The translations under genes were made by a program, and so were the position numbers. Below the pieces are notes generated by a model, which saw only the letters and a list, made by a program, of their open reading frames with translations, had not been told where the DNA came from and did no database searches. A stretch of 64,000 nucleotides of DNA from Planctomycetota bacterium. GTDB lineage: Bacteria > Planctomycetota > UBA8108 > UBA1146. Shown piece after piece: positions 26,868 to 35,453 of this stretch (position 1 is its first letter; each line of letters starts with the position of its first letter). Location: positions 62,001 through 126,000 of the forward strand of contig JAAZXB010000009.1 of NCBI GenBank assembly GCA_014240375.1, read 5' to 3'.

Positions 26868-28159
26868 CCTGGATCGGTGATGAAATCATCCTGGAGAATG
26901 CGACCCTCGGCGAACGGGTCGTGGAGCGGACTCATGCCAGTGGTGCGACCGTCGCCTTTTGTCGCAAGCCAGGCTACCTGCGTCGATACGCCTGTTTCTC
27001 GACTCACTTCGGCAGTGTCGATGATCGCTATCGAATCAACGGTGGTCCGGAAGTGCTGCTGCCCGATGGGATCGCACACTTCCTCGAACACAAGATGTTC
27101 GAGGGCCCTGAAGAGGACGCCTTTGTTCAGTTCAGTCGCATGGGTGCCAGCGCCAATGCCTTCACCAGCTTTGTCGGCACCACCTATCTGTTCTCCTGCG
27201 TCGACGGCTTCTTTCCTTGTCTCGACCATCTGGTTCGGTTCGTCCAGCAACCTCATTTCACGACAGAGAATGTCGAGAAGGAGAAGGGAATCATCGGTCA
27301 GGAGATCCGCATGTATGCCGACAATCCTGGCTGGAGGGTCTACTTCAACTTGCTGGCGGGGCTCTACAAGAACCACCCCGTGGCCAACGACATCGCAGGA
27401 ACTGAACAGACCATCGCAGGGATCACCCCGCAGCTGCTGGATCGATGCTGGAGCACCTTTTACCATCCATCGAATATGATCCTCCTGGCAGTGGCCGATG
27501 AGGATCAGGAGACCTTTTTCGAGGCGGCTGGAAGGCTGTTGTCGGAACAGGATCTCGGGCCGGCACCTGCAGTGGAGAAGATCCTCACCAAGGAGCCCGC
27601 TGCCCTGGCACAGCAGCAGATTCGCCAGCAGATGCCGGTGGGACGATCGAAAGTGTTACTGGGGTGGAAGGACCTCCACCCTGGAATCAGCGGGCGGGAC
27701 CTGATGCGCAAGGAGTTGGTCACGGAAGTGATGCTCGAATGCGTTTTCGGTCAGAGTGGTCCGTTGTTCGAGGAGTTGTACCGCAAGGATCTGATCGACG
27801 ACTCCTTCGCTACCTCCTACCAGATCCACTCGGACGTGGGGCATTCCGCAACTGGCGGAGATTCGGCCGATCCCGATCGTCTCGTCGATGTAATTCGCGA
27901 AGAGGTCGGTAAGATCCGCAAGGTGGGGATCGATCCGGTCGATATCGAACGTCAGCGTCGTTCCGCCATAGGATACTTGCTTCGAGCTTTCAACTCGCTC
28001 GACCACATCGCGGGCAGTTATTGCGGAACTCGGTTCCTCGACGGCGACCCCTTCGAGGTGGTCGATTTGCTGGCAGAGATCACCACGAAAGAGGTCGAAG
28101 AGCGGCTTCAGGAGCACCTGATCCCCGATCAGATGTCCTCTTCCATCGTCACCTCATGA
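26864..28159 (+). CDS. M16 family zinc peptidase of YmfH type
   Basis: The active partner of the preceding gene. The inverted zinc motif H72-F-L-E-H76 (AHFLEHKMFEG) is intact, as is the distal zinc Glu in KEKGIIGQEIRMYADNPGWR. 431 residues, no signal peptide, so probably cytoplasmic. The GTG start overlaps the upstream stop, so equal expression of the two subunits is likely. The family includes processing peptidases and the Bacillus EF-P-associated YmfH. The substrate here is unknown. Confidence 0.85.
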   Translation: MTWIGDEIILENATLGERVVERTHASGATVAFCRKPGYLRRYACFSTHFGSVDDRYRINGGPEVLLPDGIAHFLEHKMFEGPEEDAFVQFSRMGASANAFTSFVGTTYLFSCVDGFFPCLDHLVRFVQQPHFTTENVEKEKGIIGQEIRMYADNPGWRVYFNLLAGLYKNHPVANDIAGTEQTIAGITPQLLDRCWSTFYHPSNMILLAVADEDQETFFEAAGRLLSEQDLGPAPAVEKILTKEPAALAQQQIRQQMPVGRSKVLLGWKDLHPGISGRDLMRKELVTEVMLECVFGQSGPLFEELYRKDLIDDSFATSYQIHSDVGHSATGGDSADPDRLVDVIREEVGKIRKVGIDPVDIERQRRSAIGYLLRAFNSLDHIAGSYCGTRFLDGDPFEVVDLLAEITTKEVEERLQEHLIPDQMSSSIVTS

Positions 28160-28160
28160 A

Positions 28161-29747
28161 ATGAGAGTGGGTTTCAAGATGAAGCAGCACTGGAAGATTC
28201 TTCTCTGGCTTATATCAGGAGTCGTGGTGGGTTTTGCCCTCCAGCGATTTACCGATGGTCCCGGGACCATCGGTGTTCGGTTTGATCCTCAACCGGTGGT
28301 CGTCGATGGGGTTCCGGTGGGAATCCGTGTCGATGCTCTGGAGCAAGACCTGTTGCCCAAGGGAAGAAAAGCCTCCGAAGGTCTGCAGGTTGGCGATGTG
28401 ATGAAACGCATCACGGTCAATGCCGGAATGGATGACGAAAAGGGCGCCGAGATCACCTCGGCCCAGGCACTGACCGAGTTCCTGGAGCAGCGCGGCGCCG
28501 GAGGTGTGGCGACCATCGAACTGGTCTCAGGAGAGAAACGGTCGGCGCTGGTGGCCCTCGATCCACAATCCACACGAGCGCGCTGGCTTGCTCCATTCAA
28601 GTTCATCGCGGACATCTTCATGAGATTGCTCAAGATGCTGATCATGCCACTGGTGGTGACCTCGATCGTGACCGGAGTCGCGGGGCTCGGAGGCGGATCA
28701 GATTTCGGCCGGATGGGCGGTCGTACCTTCGGCTATTACGCCACCACATCGTTTCTCGCCGTGGGGCTCGGAATGTTGCTGGTCAACATTCTTCAGCCTG
28801 GCATCGGAGCACGCCTCGGAATCTCGCCCGATGCAGATTTCGGTCAGAGAAGCGAGAACTGGCTCGATATCTTGCGCAGGATGGTGCCGGAGAACGCATT
28901 CAATGCCTTCACCGGGAACGGCAACATGCTCCAGGTGATCTTCTTCTCGCTGTTGTTTGGCTTCTTCATCACGAAGGTGGCTGAGAAACCACGCAACTTC
29001 ATGCTGGACCTGTTCGAGTCGGCATTTGCTGTGGTGATGAGGATGGCCTCGTGGGTGATGTTGCTGGTCCCTTACGGAGTTTTCTGCTTGTTGGTAAAGG
29101 TCGTCGGCGAGACCGGTTTCGATGTGTTCAAACCCCTCGGGGCCTACATGTTGACGGTGATGCTGGCATTGATCATCCATAGTTGTGTGATATTGCCGCT
29201 GCTGCTGAAGGTGGTCGGAGGAGTATCCCCACTGAAGTGGATACGCGCGATGAGCCCTGCTCTGATGACGGCCTTCTCCACCTCATCCTCCTCGATGACC
29301 TTGCCCACCACGCTCAATATTCTGAAAAAGCGCGGCGGCGTTTCGAATCGAACATCGTCCTTTGTCGCGCCTCTGGGTGCCACGGTGAACATGGATGGCA
29401 CCGCGCTGTACGAGTGCATCGGAGTGGTTTTTCTGGCCCAGTATTACGCCAGCGCAGGAGACTTCGTACTGAGCTTCAGTGCTCAGGTGACGGTGGTGAT
29501 GGCGGCGTTTCTCGCTTCCATCGGGGCGGCCGGAATCCCCTCGGCAGGGCTGGTGATGATGTTGACAATTCTCAGTGCATTGAAGTTGCCGCTCGAGGGA
29601 GCGGCGCTCTTGCTGGCAGTCGATCGACCTCTCGACATGTGCCGGACGGTGGTCAATGTTTGGAGCGACACCGTCGGCACCGCCATCATCGCCTCGAAAG
29701 AGGGGGAGACAGGGCTCGGTGATGGAGCGGTTACCGATCCCGTTTGA
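28161..29747 (+). CDS. Dicarboxylate/amino acid:cation symporter (DAACS) with inserted PDZ-like domain
   Basis: A secondary transporter of the GltP/DctA family in the inner membrane. Diagnostic motifs are the hairpin FSTSSSSMTLPTTLN, the NMDGT motif in GATVNMDGTALYE, GIPSAGLVMM and the C-terminal DRPLDMCRTVVNVWSD. After the first membrane helix (about 12-28) there is an extra soluble segment of about 105 residues (31-138, DALEQDLLPKGR...GLQVGDVMKRI...) that looks PDZ-like. This makes the protein 528 residues instead of about 420. Starts at 28161 and 28179 (MKQHWK) are both possible. Substrate unknown. Confidence 0.88.
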   Translation: MRVGFKMKQHWKILLWLISGVVVGFALQRFTDGPGTIGVRFDPQPVVVDGVPVGIRVDALEQDLLPKGRKASEGLQVGDVMKRITVNAGMDDEKGAEITSAQALTEFLEQRGAGGVATIELVSGEKRSALVALDPQSTRARWLAPFKFIADIFMRLLKMLIMPLVVTSIVTGVAGLGGGSDFGRMGGRTFGYYATTSFLAVGLGMLLVNILQPGIGARLGISPDADFGQRSENWLDILRRMVPENAFNAFTGNGNMLQVIFFSLLFGFFITKVAEKPRNFMLDLFESAFAVVMRMASWVMLLVPYGVFCLLVKVVGETGFDVFKPLGAYMLTVMLALIIHSCVILPLLLKVVGGVSPLKWIRAMSPALMTAFSTSSSSMTLPTTLNILKKRGGVSNRTSSFVAPLGATVNMDGTALYECIGVVFLAQYYASAGDFVLSFSAQVTVVMAAFLASIGAAGIPSAGLVMMLTILSALKLPLEGAALLLAVDRPLDMCRTVVNVWSDTVGTAIIASKEGETGLGDGAVTDPV

Positions 29748-29758
29748 TTTCGGATGTA

Positions 29759-29786
29759 CCGGTGCATGTGAGATTCGCATCACCGG
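29759..29786 (+). promoter_or_regulatory. Hairpin in the symporter-efp gap
   Basis: CCGGTG (29759-29764) pairs with CACCGG (29781-29786), and inner ATG/CAT pairs bring the stem to nine pairs with one bulged C. There is no T tract after it, so it could be a weak terminator of the symporter gene or part of the efp leader. Confidence 0.35.
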
Positions 29787-29866
29787 GTGCTCGTGGTATG
29801 CTCCGCAAGTGGTGTGATTCAGCGAATGGCCGTGCTCGAGTGCACGAGTAGAGGAGAGGGATCGAG

Positions 29867-30436
29867 ATGGGAGTTCCAGCGACCCAACTGAAGGTTGGCC
29901 AGGTGATCATTTTCGAGGACGCTCTGTGGGTCTGTATCAAACTGGAGCAGAAGAAACTCTCCAAGGGGGGAGGAGCGGTCCAGGCCAAGTTGAAGAACCT
30001 CCAGCGAGGCGATCACATCACTCACCGCTTTCGATCTGCCGACAAGGTGGAAACCGCTTACCTCGACAAGAAGGACTGTGAATACCTCTATCCAGAGGGT
30101 GACTTCTTCATCTTCATGGATACCGAGGACTTCGAGCAGTACCAGTTACATACCGATTTCGTCGGGGATCTGATGCCGTATGTGAAGCACAACGAGCATG
30201 TCGTGGTGACCTTTTACGAGGGGAAATCGATCTCGGTCAATCTCCCTCCAGCGGTGATCCTGAAGATCACCGAGACGGAACCAGGATTCAAGGGAGACTC
30301 GGTCAATAACGTGTTCAAGCCGGCAACGCTGGAGACCGGACTTCAGGTGAAGATTCCCAATCATGTGACCGAGGGAGATCTGGTCAAGATATCCACCGAG
30401 ACTGGAGACTTCATCGAGCGGGTCAAGCAGGAGTGA
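29867..30436 (+). CDS. efp: Elongation factor P
   Basis: Rescues ribosomes stalled on polyproline. The 189-residue protein has the three beta-barrel layout: KOW-like domain I, FRSADKVETAYLDKKD...YLYPEGDFFIFMDTEDFEQ, and the C-terminal OB domain with VPN-like KIPNHVTEGDLVKI. The tip loop of domain I reads KKLSKGGGAVQAKL with Lys33 at the usual modification site, but the common Pro-Gly before it is replaced by Leu-Ser. ATG 29867 follows AGAGGAGAGGG. The 3' end overlaps the convergent UDG gene by 14 bp. Confidence 0.94.
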   Translation: MGVPATQLKVGQVIIFEDALWVCIKLEQKKLSKGGGAVQAKLKNLQRGDHITHRFRSADKVETAYLDKKDCEYLYPEGDFFIFMDTEDFEQYQLHTDFVGDLMPYVKHNEHVVVTFYEGKSISVNLPPAVILKITETEPGFKGDSVNNVFKPATLETGLQVKIPNHVTEGDLVKISTETGDFIERVKQE

Positions 30437-31085
30437 GATCCTCTTGTAGTTGACGCACCCCTTGGCGGAATTTGTGGTGTCCTCCCATCGAAGGGTGGCG
30501 GATGTATTCCGCTTCGATGCCCATTTTCCCCAGAACTTCCTGGGAGACCCGTCCGATCGCTACCGGCCGTGCGTTTTCGAAGATTTCCAGGTACTTCATC
30601 AGGATTACCCGCCCCGCCTCTTGATCCCTACGGGTCGGCTTCCGGTTGGTGAGTGGTTCACCGGGCCGATGTGGGTGCCACGGCACTGCATTCCACAGCA
30701 CGATTCGTCGGTCACCGGCAAGTTCTCCCCAGACGACGGTGGCGGAGCGCTCCTTGTAAGGTGTCTCTCGAATCGATGATCTGCTCAAGGGAAGCCCGGT
30801 GGTCCATTCCAGCGCTTCTGGCCCTGCCAGTAGATTTTCTCCGGTGAAGGGGATGCCGGTGAATCGGCAGCCGGCCCAGCCTGCCGCTTCGCCGACCAGC
30901 ACCGCCTGAGCTCCTCGATGGGCTTTGAGGTAGTGAGCGAGATTGTCCGATCGAATCTTCGGCGCACGAGGAAGATCCAGCTCCTCATCCCGGTCGTGCC
31001 ATGGGTTGAAGACCCCTTGCGGGGCTGGCTTTCTGACCAGGCGAATCAACTGGGCGACACGGGTCTCGAAATCAGACGGGCTCAC
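30423..31085 (-). CDS. Uracil-DNA glycosylase superfamily protein
   Basis: Probably removes uracil or a related lesion from DNA. The N-terminal active-site region is VGEAAGWAGCRFTGIPFTGE and the C-terminal DNA-binding motif is RHPSMGGHHKFRQGV, both placed as in the UDG superfamily. The exact family cannot be assigned, and no four-Cys iron-sulfur cluster is visible. 220 residues. The GTG start at 31085 has AGGAG five bases before it and overlaps the end of the DDAH-like gene. mutY is two genes upstream, so this looks like a small repair operon. Confidence 0.78.
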   Translation of the reverse strand: MSPSDFETRVAQLIRLVRKPAPQGVFNPWHDRDEELDLPRAPKIRSDNLAHYLKAHRGAQAVLVGEAAGWAGCRFTGIPFTGENLLAGPEALEWTTGLPLSRSSIRETPYKERSATVVWGELAGDRRIVLWNAVPWHPHRPGEPLTNRKPTRRDQEAGRVILMKYLEIFENARPVAIGRVSQEVLGKMGIEAEYIRHPSMGGHHKFRQGVRQLQEDLTPA

Positions 31086-31983
31086 GGATCTCCTGCCTCA
31101 AGCAAAACACGCTACCTCCGGATTTCAAGAATTCGCCCGTCTCGATCTCGGTCACGGCGAATCCATGCTTCGAAAGCCTGTCAGCGGTGATGGGCGCCCC
31201 GGCGGGCATCAGTACGTGCAGGCCGTCTGGACACCAGAGGTTTCCCGCCAGTTTCTCCCTGGCCTCCACTTCATCGACCTCGATCAACTGGTCAAAGGCA
31301 CTCTCCAGCAGTTCGATTCCGCCGGGGTCGAAGGCACTCCTGACCACGGCTACACAGTCCTCACGCAACATCGCCAACGCCGTGTCGAGGTGATAGAAGC
31401 ACGGATCGGGGAGGTGCAGAATGGCGAGCTCGTGGCCGGTCATTCGACCCACTTCAAGATGGCATTCGAGATGACTTCTCATGCCAACACCACACCACAG
31501 AAGTGACAGACCCGGGTGTTTGAGGGTGTCGCCATTGCCTTCCCAGATCCCCGCAGTAGCGGCATCGATGTCGAGGCAGCGGATTCCCAGCTGGCGCAAT
31601 CGGCTCCGGTGCAACCCACTCTCTGGCCGACGGTCGGGGTGATCCATTCTCCCGATGATGGCCACCGGTTGGCCGCAGTCATCGACGCTGACCAGCGAGG
31701 GATTGGCGGTGAATACTGCATCCACCAGTCCTTTCGGAGGATCGAGGAGGTGGACATCGAGCCCCATCCCATCGATGGCATCTGCCAGCGAGTTCCACTG
31801 GGAGCGAGCGGCTGCTTCATCGACCTGGCCGACATGAGCGCTCATGTGGGCATTTCGAATGTCGATCACGTCGAAGTGATCGGGTGGGCACATCAGTGCG
31901 CCGCTCACCGGAACCTCGTCGGGTGTCTGGCGACGCGGTGAGGCTCTCCATTGCTCTGCGGTAGCGATCGGCGAGTGATTCAT
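31072..31983 (-). CDS. Amidinotransferase/DDAH-like guanidino hydrolase
   Basis: Belongs to the pentein fold of arginine deiminases and dimethylarginine dimethylaminohydrolases. Visible motifs are VFTANPSLV, GIWEGNGDT, the catalytic His198 in CFYHLDTAL, and the nucleophile Cys294 in LKSGGSVFCL. 303 residues. The substrate may be methylarginine, arginine or a related guanidino compound; the sequence does not decide. The ATG at 31983 overlaps the mutY stop (ATGA), and the end overlaps the UDG-family start by 14 bp. Confidence 0.87.
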   Translation of the reverse strand: MNHSPIATAEQWRASPRRQTPDEVPVSGALMCPPDHFDVIDIRNAHMSAHVGQVDEAAARSQWNSLADAIDGMGLDVHLLDPPKGLVDAVFTANPSLVSVDDCGQPVAIIGRMDHPDRRPESGLHRSRLRQLGIRCLDIDAATAGIWEGNGDTLKHPGLSLLWCGVGMRSHLECHLEVGRMTGHELAILHLPDPCFYHLDTALAMLREDCVAVVRSAFDPGGIELLESAFDQLIEVDEVEAREKLAGNLWCPDGLHVLMPAGAPITADRLSKHGFAVTEIETGEFLKSGGSVFCLRQEIREPV

Positions 31984-33038
31984 GACGTGGTCTCCAGCAG
32001 AAGTTCCTTGGTCGCATCGATCGCCTTGCGATGGAGTGCCGGTACTCGATGGGCGGCATCGAAAGGCAGTAGTTTGACCCCCTCTGGAATGCTCCGGTTC
32101 CAGCGGTAGACCAGGGGAGAGACCTGCAGTTTTCGATGTGTGATGGAATGCTGGAACCGATCGGCATGCCCGATCAGTTCGGGGGCATCGATGGCGAGAG
32201 TCTTGAACAGCCTCAACAGTTCGAACTTCGCATCGCCGTCGGGGCCATCGAGGCGAACCATGGGTGTGCCCATGTGGCCGTTGAGAAGTTCACCGCAGTT
32301 GGGCCACAGCAGTACTTCTTGTCGGGTCACGACCACTGCAGTCGCCCACCACTGCTCCTCGTTGGCGCGCCTGACCTTCGGTAGCGGCCAGCGGGTGGGG
32401 TCGCCGCTGGCGTATGCGCCGCAACCGCTGGCGAGCGGGCAGGCACGACAATCGGGAGATCGAGGTGTACAGGTGGTTCGTCCCAGATCCATCATCGCCT
32501 GGTTGTGATCGCCAGGGTGTGACCTGTCGAGGGCCGCCTCTGCGGCTTCACGGAGAAGAGTTCGTGCGGCGCCCTTACGATGATCCCCATCCAGGCACAG
32601 ATAGCGACACAGCACTCGCTCGACGTTGCCATCGATCACTGCCAGCGGTTCATCGAAAGCGATGCTGCAGATCGCTGCGGTGGTGTACTCGCCGATTCCC
32701 GGCAACTGGCGGATCTGTTGCGGATCGCGCGGAAAGGAGCCGTGGTGGAGTTCGACGATCTGCTTTGCCGCGGCATGGAGGTTTCGTCCGCGGGAGTAGT
32801 ATCCGAGACCTGCCCACATCTCGAGCACTTCATCGAGAGGGGCTTCGGCCAGTGCTGCTGGATCGGGGAACTGTTGGATGAAGCGATTCCAGTAGGGAAT
32901 CACCGTCGCCACCCGGGTTTGTTGCAGCATCACCTCGGAGAGCCAGATGGCATACGGATCTCCCACGCCGCGCCACGGCAGTGACCGTTGCGATTTTTGG
33001 AACCAGGCTCCAAGCGCCGTGGTGATGGTCCGGACCAA
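31980..33038 (-). CDS. mutY: A/G-specific adenine DNA glycosylase
   Basis: Removes adenine paired with 8-oxoguanine. Catalytic Glu35 is in SEVMLQQT, the helix-hairpin-helix is LPGIGEYTTAAI, and the catalytic Asp136 is in VIDGNVERV. The iron-sulfur cysteines are C190-X6-C197-X2-C200-X5-C206. The C-terminal NUDIX-like domain has FQHSITHRKLQVSP. 352 residues. The TTG start at 33038 has GAGGAAG five bases upstream. It is first in a three-gene minus-strand operon with the DDAH-like and UDG-family genes. Confidence 0.95.
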   Translation of the reverse strand: MVRTITTALGAWFQKSQRSLPWRGVGDPYAIWLSEVMLQQTRVATVIPYWNRFIQQFPDPAALAEAPLDEVLEMWAGLGYYSRGRNLHAAAKQIVELHHGSFPRDPQQIRQLPGIGEYTTAAICSIAFDEPLAVIDGNVERVLCRYLCLDGDHRKGAARTLLREAAEAALDRSHPGDHNQAMMDLGRTTCTPRSPDCRACPLASGCGAYASGDPTRWPLPKVRRANEEQWWATAVVVTRQEVLLWPNCGELLNGHMGTPMVRLDGPDGDAKFELLRLFKTLAIDAPELIGHADRFQHSITHRKLQVSPLVYRWNRSIPEGVKLLPFDAAHRVPALHRKAIDATKELLLETTS

Positions 33039-33322
33039 GGTGACTTCCTCCTGCCAGGTTGCGCTCGAACTCGGAGATGATGGGGTGGCGAGCCTGGCGC
33101 ACCGATCCTACTTTGAAAATGTTGTGGTGCCAGGATACAGGGCACTTCCGGGGAGGTCGGGGTTCATCATCCGCCATTACAAACCAAATGCACTCGTAAT
33201 TTTCATGTCCGATGATCCCCGTGGTGCGGATAGATCGATAGTGTGCGAGTGCATGCTGGGTGAGCGGGGCCGCTTCCCGTTGTTTCCTGGAGTGGTGACA
33301 CCGATCCGAGAAGGGGTGACAA
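33039..33322. other. 284-bp divergent gap between mutY and a dockerin gene
   Basis: No gene is supported. The region should contain promoters in both directions. The last bases carry GAGAAGG, the SD of the dockerin gene. No clear structured RNA was seen. Confidence 0.4.
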
Positions 33323-34189
33323 ATGTATCGTGCACGAATTCGATCTGTAATGCTCGTGGGGCTCTTCTGCTGTGGTTTCTGGTTGCCAGCGGATGCACAG
33401 TGGCAGTTTGAATACCAGCCGGCCCCGGCCTACGTCTTGTACGATGTTTCGACAGGAGAGGGGAGCGGCACCGCTAGCATCTCCATCGCCGAATCGCCGG
33501 AAAACTATGGCTTTCCGAACCCGGTTTGGGGCTTTGCCCTGAGCATCGGTCATGATCCCACCCTGCTCGAACCGATCGATGTCGCCCAGGGGGCCGCCAT
33601 CGAGGGCATCAACAGTGGATACGGTCCTGATTTTTGGGCCATCGGCATCGAACCGGATGGCATCTACGCCGGTGTCATTTACAGCTTCCTTTCCAATGCA
33701 AATGGCTATTACGAGACTCCGGAGGAAATTGTAGTCGTCCACTACCAGACAGTGGCAGCAGCCTTCGTCGGCGATCAGGATGGTGAGAATACGACAATCT
33801 TCGGCCTGGAGGTGGGCAGCCCGCCGGTGGAAAATCTCGTGGTGGTGGATGTACCGGGTCCGAACCAGTCGGCCGTGACCTTGGTAATGGACGGGGTCGT
33901 GAACCTCGTACCCGACCGGGATATGGTCAGGGGCGACGCCGATTCCAGCGGATCGATCGAATCTCTCGCCGATGCCATCTCCGTCCTCAACTATCTGTTC
34001 GTCGGCAGTAACGTCACCTGTCTCGATGCCCTCGATTGCAACGACGATGCAGCGGTGGATCTTGCGGATCCGATCATGCTGCTGACGTGGGGCTACGCGA
34101 TGGGTGCGAATTTGCCTGCGCCGTTCCCCGAGTGTGGGGCCGATCCGACCGGAGATTCCCTGGCTTGTGATACGAGCATGTGCCCCTGA
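33323..34189 (+). CDS. Secreted protein: cohesin-like domain plus type I dockerin
   Basis: A sixth member of the dockerin family in this window, away from the main cluster and on the opposite strand. Signal peptide 1-25 (LVGLFCCGFWLPADAQ). A single beta-sandwich domain (about 30-190) has the WGFALSIGHDPTLLEP strand. The dockerin is degenerate in spacing but shows RGDADSSGSIESLADAI and CNDDAAVDLADPIM. The tail APFPECGADPTGDSLAC matches the 8.3 kb gene closely. 288 residues. Function unknown. Confidence 0.82.
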   Translation: MYRARIRSVMLVGLFCCGFWLPADAQWQFEYQPAPAYVLYDVSTGEGSGTASISIAESPENYGFPNPVWGFALSIGHDPTLLEPIDVAQGAAIEGINSGYGPDFWAIGIEPDGIYAGVIYSFLSNANGYYETPEEIVVVHYQTVAAAFVGDQDGENTTIFGLEVGSPPVENLVVVDVPGPNQSAVTLVMDGVVNLVPDRDMVRGDADSSGSIESLADAISVLNYLFVGSNVTCLDALDCNDDAAVDLADPIMLLTWGYAMGANLPAPFPECGADPTGDSLACDTSMCP

Positions 34190-34355
34190 GGGTGCAATTC
34201 GCTCGGTTCGGTTAGACGATTTCGCTCGACGAGTTCAGCACGATATTGCGGGTCATCCATGCAATGCGCTGCCGATCCGTGGTGCTGCTCGTCCAGCGAC
34301 GATTTCCGACCCCCGAGATGCTGGCATCTCGCCACGGATTCACTACATTCCTTGC

Positions 34356-35444
34356 ATGAGCAATAGTTTCGGAGAGTACCTCCGCATCACTACCTGGGGC
34401 GAATCTCATGGCCCGGGAATCGGCGTCGTGATCGACGGGCTGCCAGCCGGTGTCCCCGTCTCCATCGAGACGATCGCGGCAGATCTGGCGAGGCGTCGAC
34501 CCGGTGGAGATCTGGCCTCATCTCGAAAAGAGCCAGACACACCAAAAATTCTCTCGGGAGTTCTCGATGGTAAGACTCTCGGTTCACCGCTGGCGATCTG
34601 GATCGAATCGATCGATGCGCGTTCCGAAGATTACGATGAGATGGCCGATCTCTACCGGCCTGGTCATGCCGATTTCACCACCGAGGCACGTTATGGTCAT
34701 CGCGACCGCCGTGGTGGAGGTCGTGCCAGCGCGCGCGAAACCGCCGCTCGAGTCGCAGCAGGTGCAGTGTGTCGAGTGATGCTGGCTCGAGAGTATGGCA
34801 TCGAAATCATCGGCTGGGTCGATGAGTTGTCCGGGAATCGTGCAGAGGTCGACCCAGCGACGGTCGACTCCGAGGCGGTAGAACTCTCGCCGGTGCGCTG
34901 CCCCGCGCTCGCCACCAGTAGTTCTTTTGTCGACCAGATTGAACGGGCCAGGGAGGCGGGAGATAGCCTCGGTGGTTGGGTCGGGGTGGTGGCTCGCGGA
35001 GTGCCTGCCGGGTGGGGTGATCCCGTTTTCGCCAAGATGAAGTCCTTGCTCGGGGCGGCCATGTTGTCGATTCCGGCAGCGATGTCGCTGGAACTGGGGG
35101 ACGGAATCGCCGCCACCGGTCGCACTGGAAGCGAAAACAACGACAGCTTTACTTCCGATGAGTCGGGCACCATCCACCAGCGGACCAATCGATCGGGCGG
35201 GATGCAGGGAGGGATCACCAGCGGTGCTCCCCTCTGGCTGCGGGTCGGATTCAAACCCACATCGACCATCGGTACCACTCAGGAAACGGTCAACCGGTCG
35301 GGAACTGGAATCCAATTTGAAGGAAAGGGTCGTCACGACCCCTGTGTGTTACCGCGGGCAGTGGCCATCGTCGAGGCGATGATGGCGTTGGTGCTCGTCG
35401 ATCGGATGTTGGCGAGGAGGGCGACTCCTCCTGCGAGTGGATAG
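34356..35444 (+). CDS. aroC: Chorismate synthase
   Basis: Converts EPSP to chorismate with reduced flavin at the end of the shikimate pathway. All signatures are present: GESHGPGIGVVIDGLPAG, RYGHRDRRGGGRASARETAARVA (with the conserved His and Arg), GSENNDSFTSDE, and GKGRHDPCVLPRAV. The start is ATG 34356 (MSNSFGEYLRITTWGESHG), because the open frame upstream is not family-like. 362 residues. It is followed within nine bases by the selenoprotein gene, whose SD begins at the aroC stop. Confidence 0.97.
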   Translation: MSNSFGEYLRITTWGESHGPGIGVVIDGLPAGVPVSIETIAADLARRRPGGDLASSRKEPDTPKILSGVLDGKTLGSPLAIWIESIDARSEDYDEMADLYRPGHADFTTEARYGHRDRRGGGRASARETAARVAAGAVCRVMLAREYGIEIIGWVDELSGNRAEVDPATVDSEAVELSPVRCPALATSSSFVDQIERAREAGDSLGGWVGVVARGVPAGWGDPVFAKMKSLLGAAMLSIPAAMSLELGDGIAATGRTGSENNDSFTSDESGTIHQRTNRSGGMQGGITSGAPLWLRVGFKPTSTIGTTQETVNRSGTGIQFEGKGRHDPCVLPRAVAIVEAMMALVLVDRMLARRATPPASG

Positions 35445-35453
35445 GAGAAGCGG

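Noticed and set aside
32947..33411. Plus-strand frame over the mutY 5' end and the following gap
   Set aside because: It overlaps both mutY and the dockerin signal peptide in other frames and shows no family resemblance.
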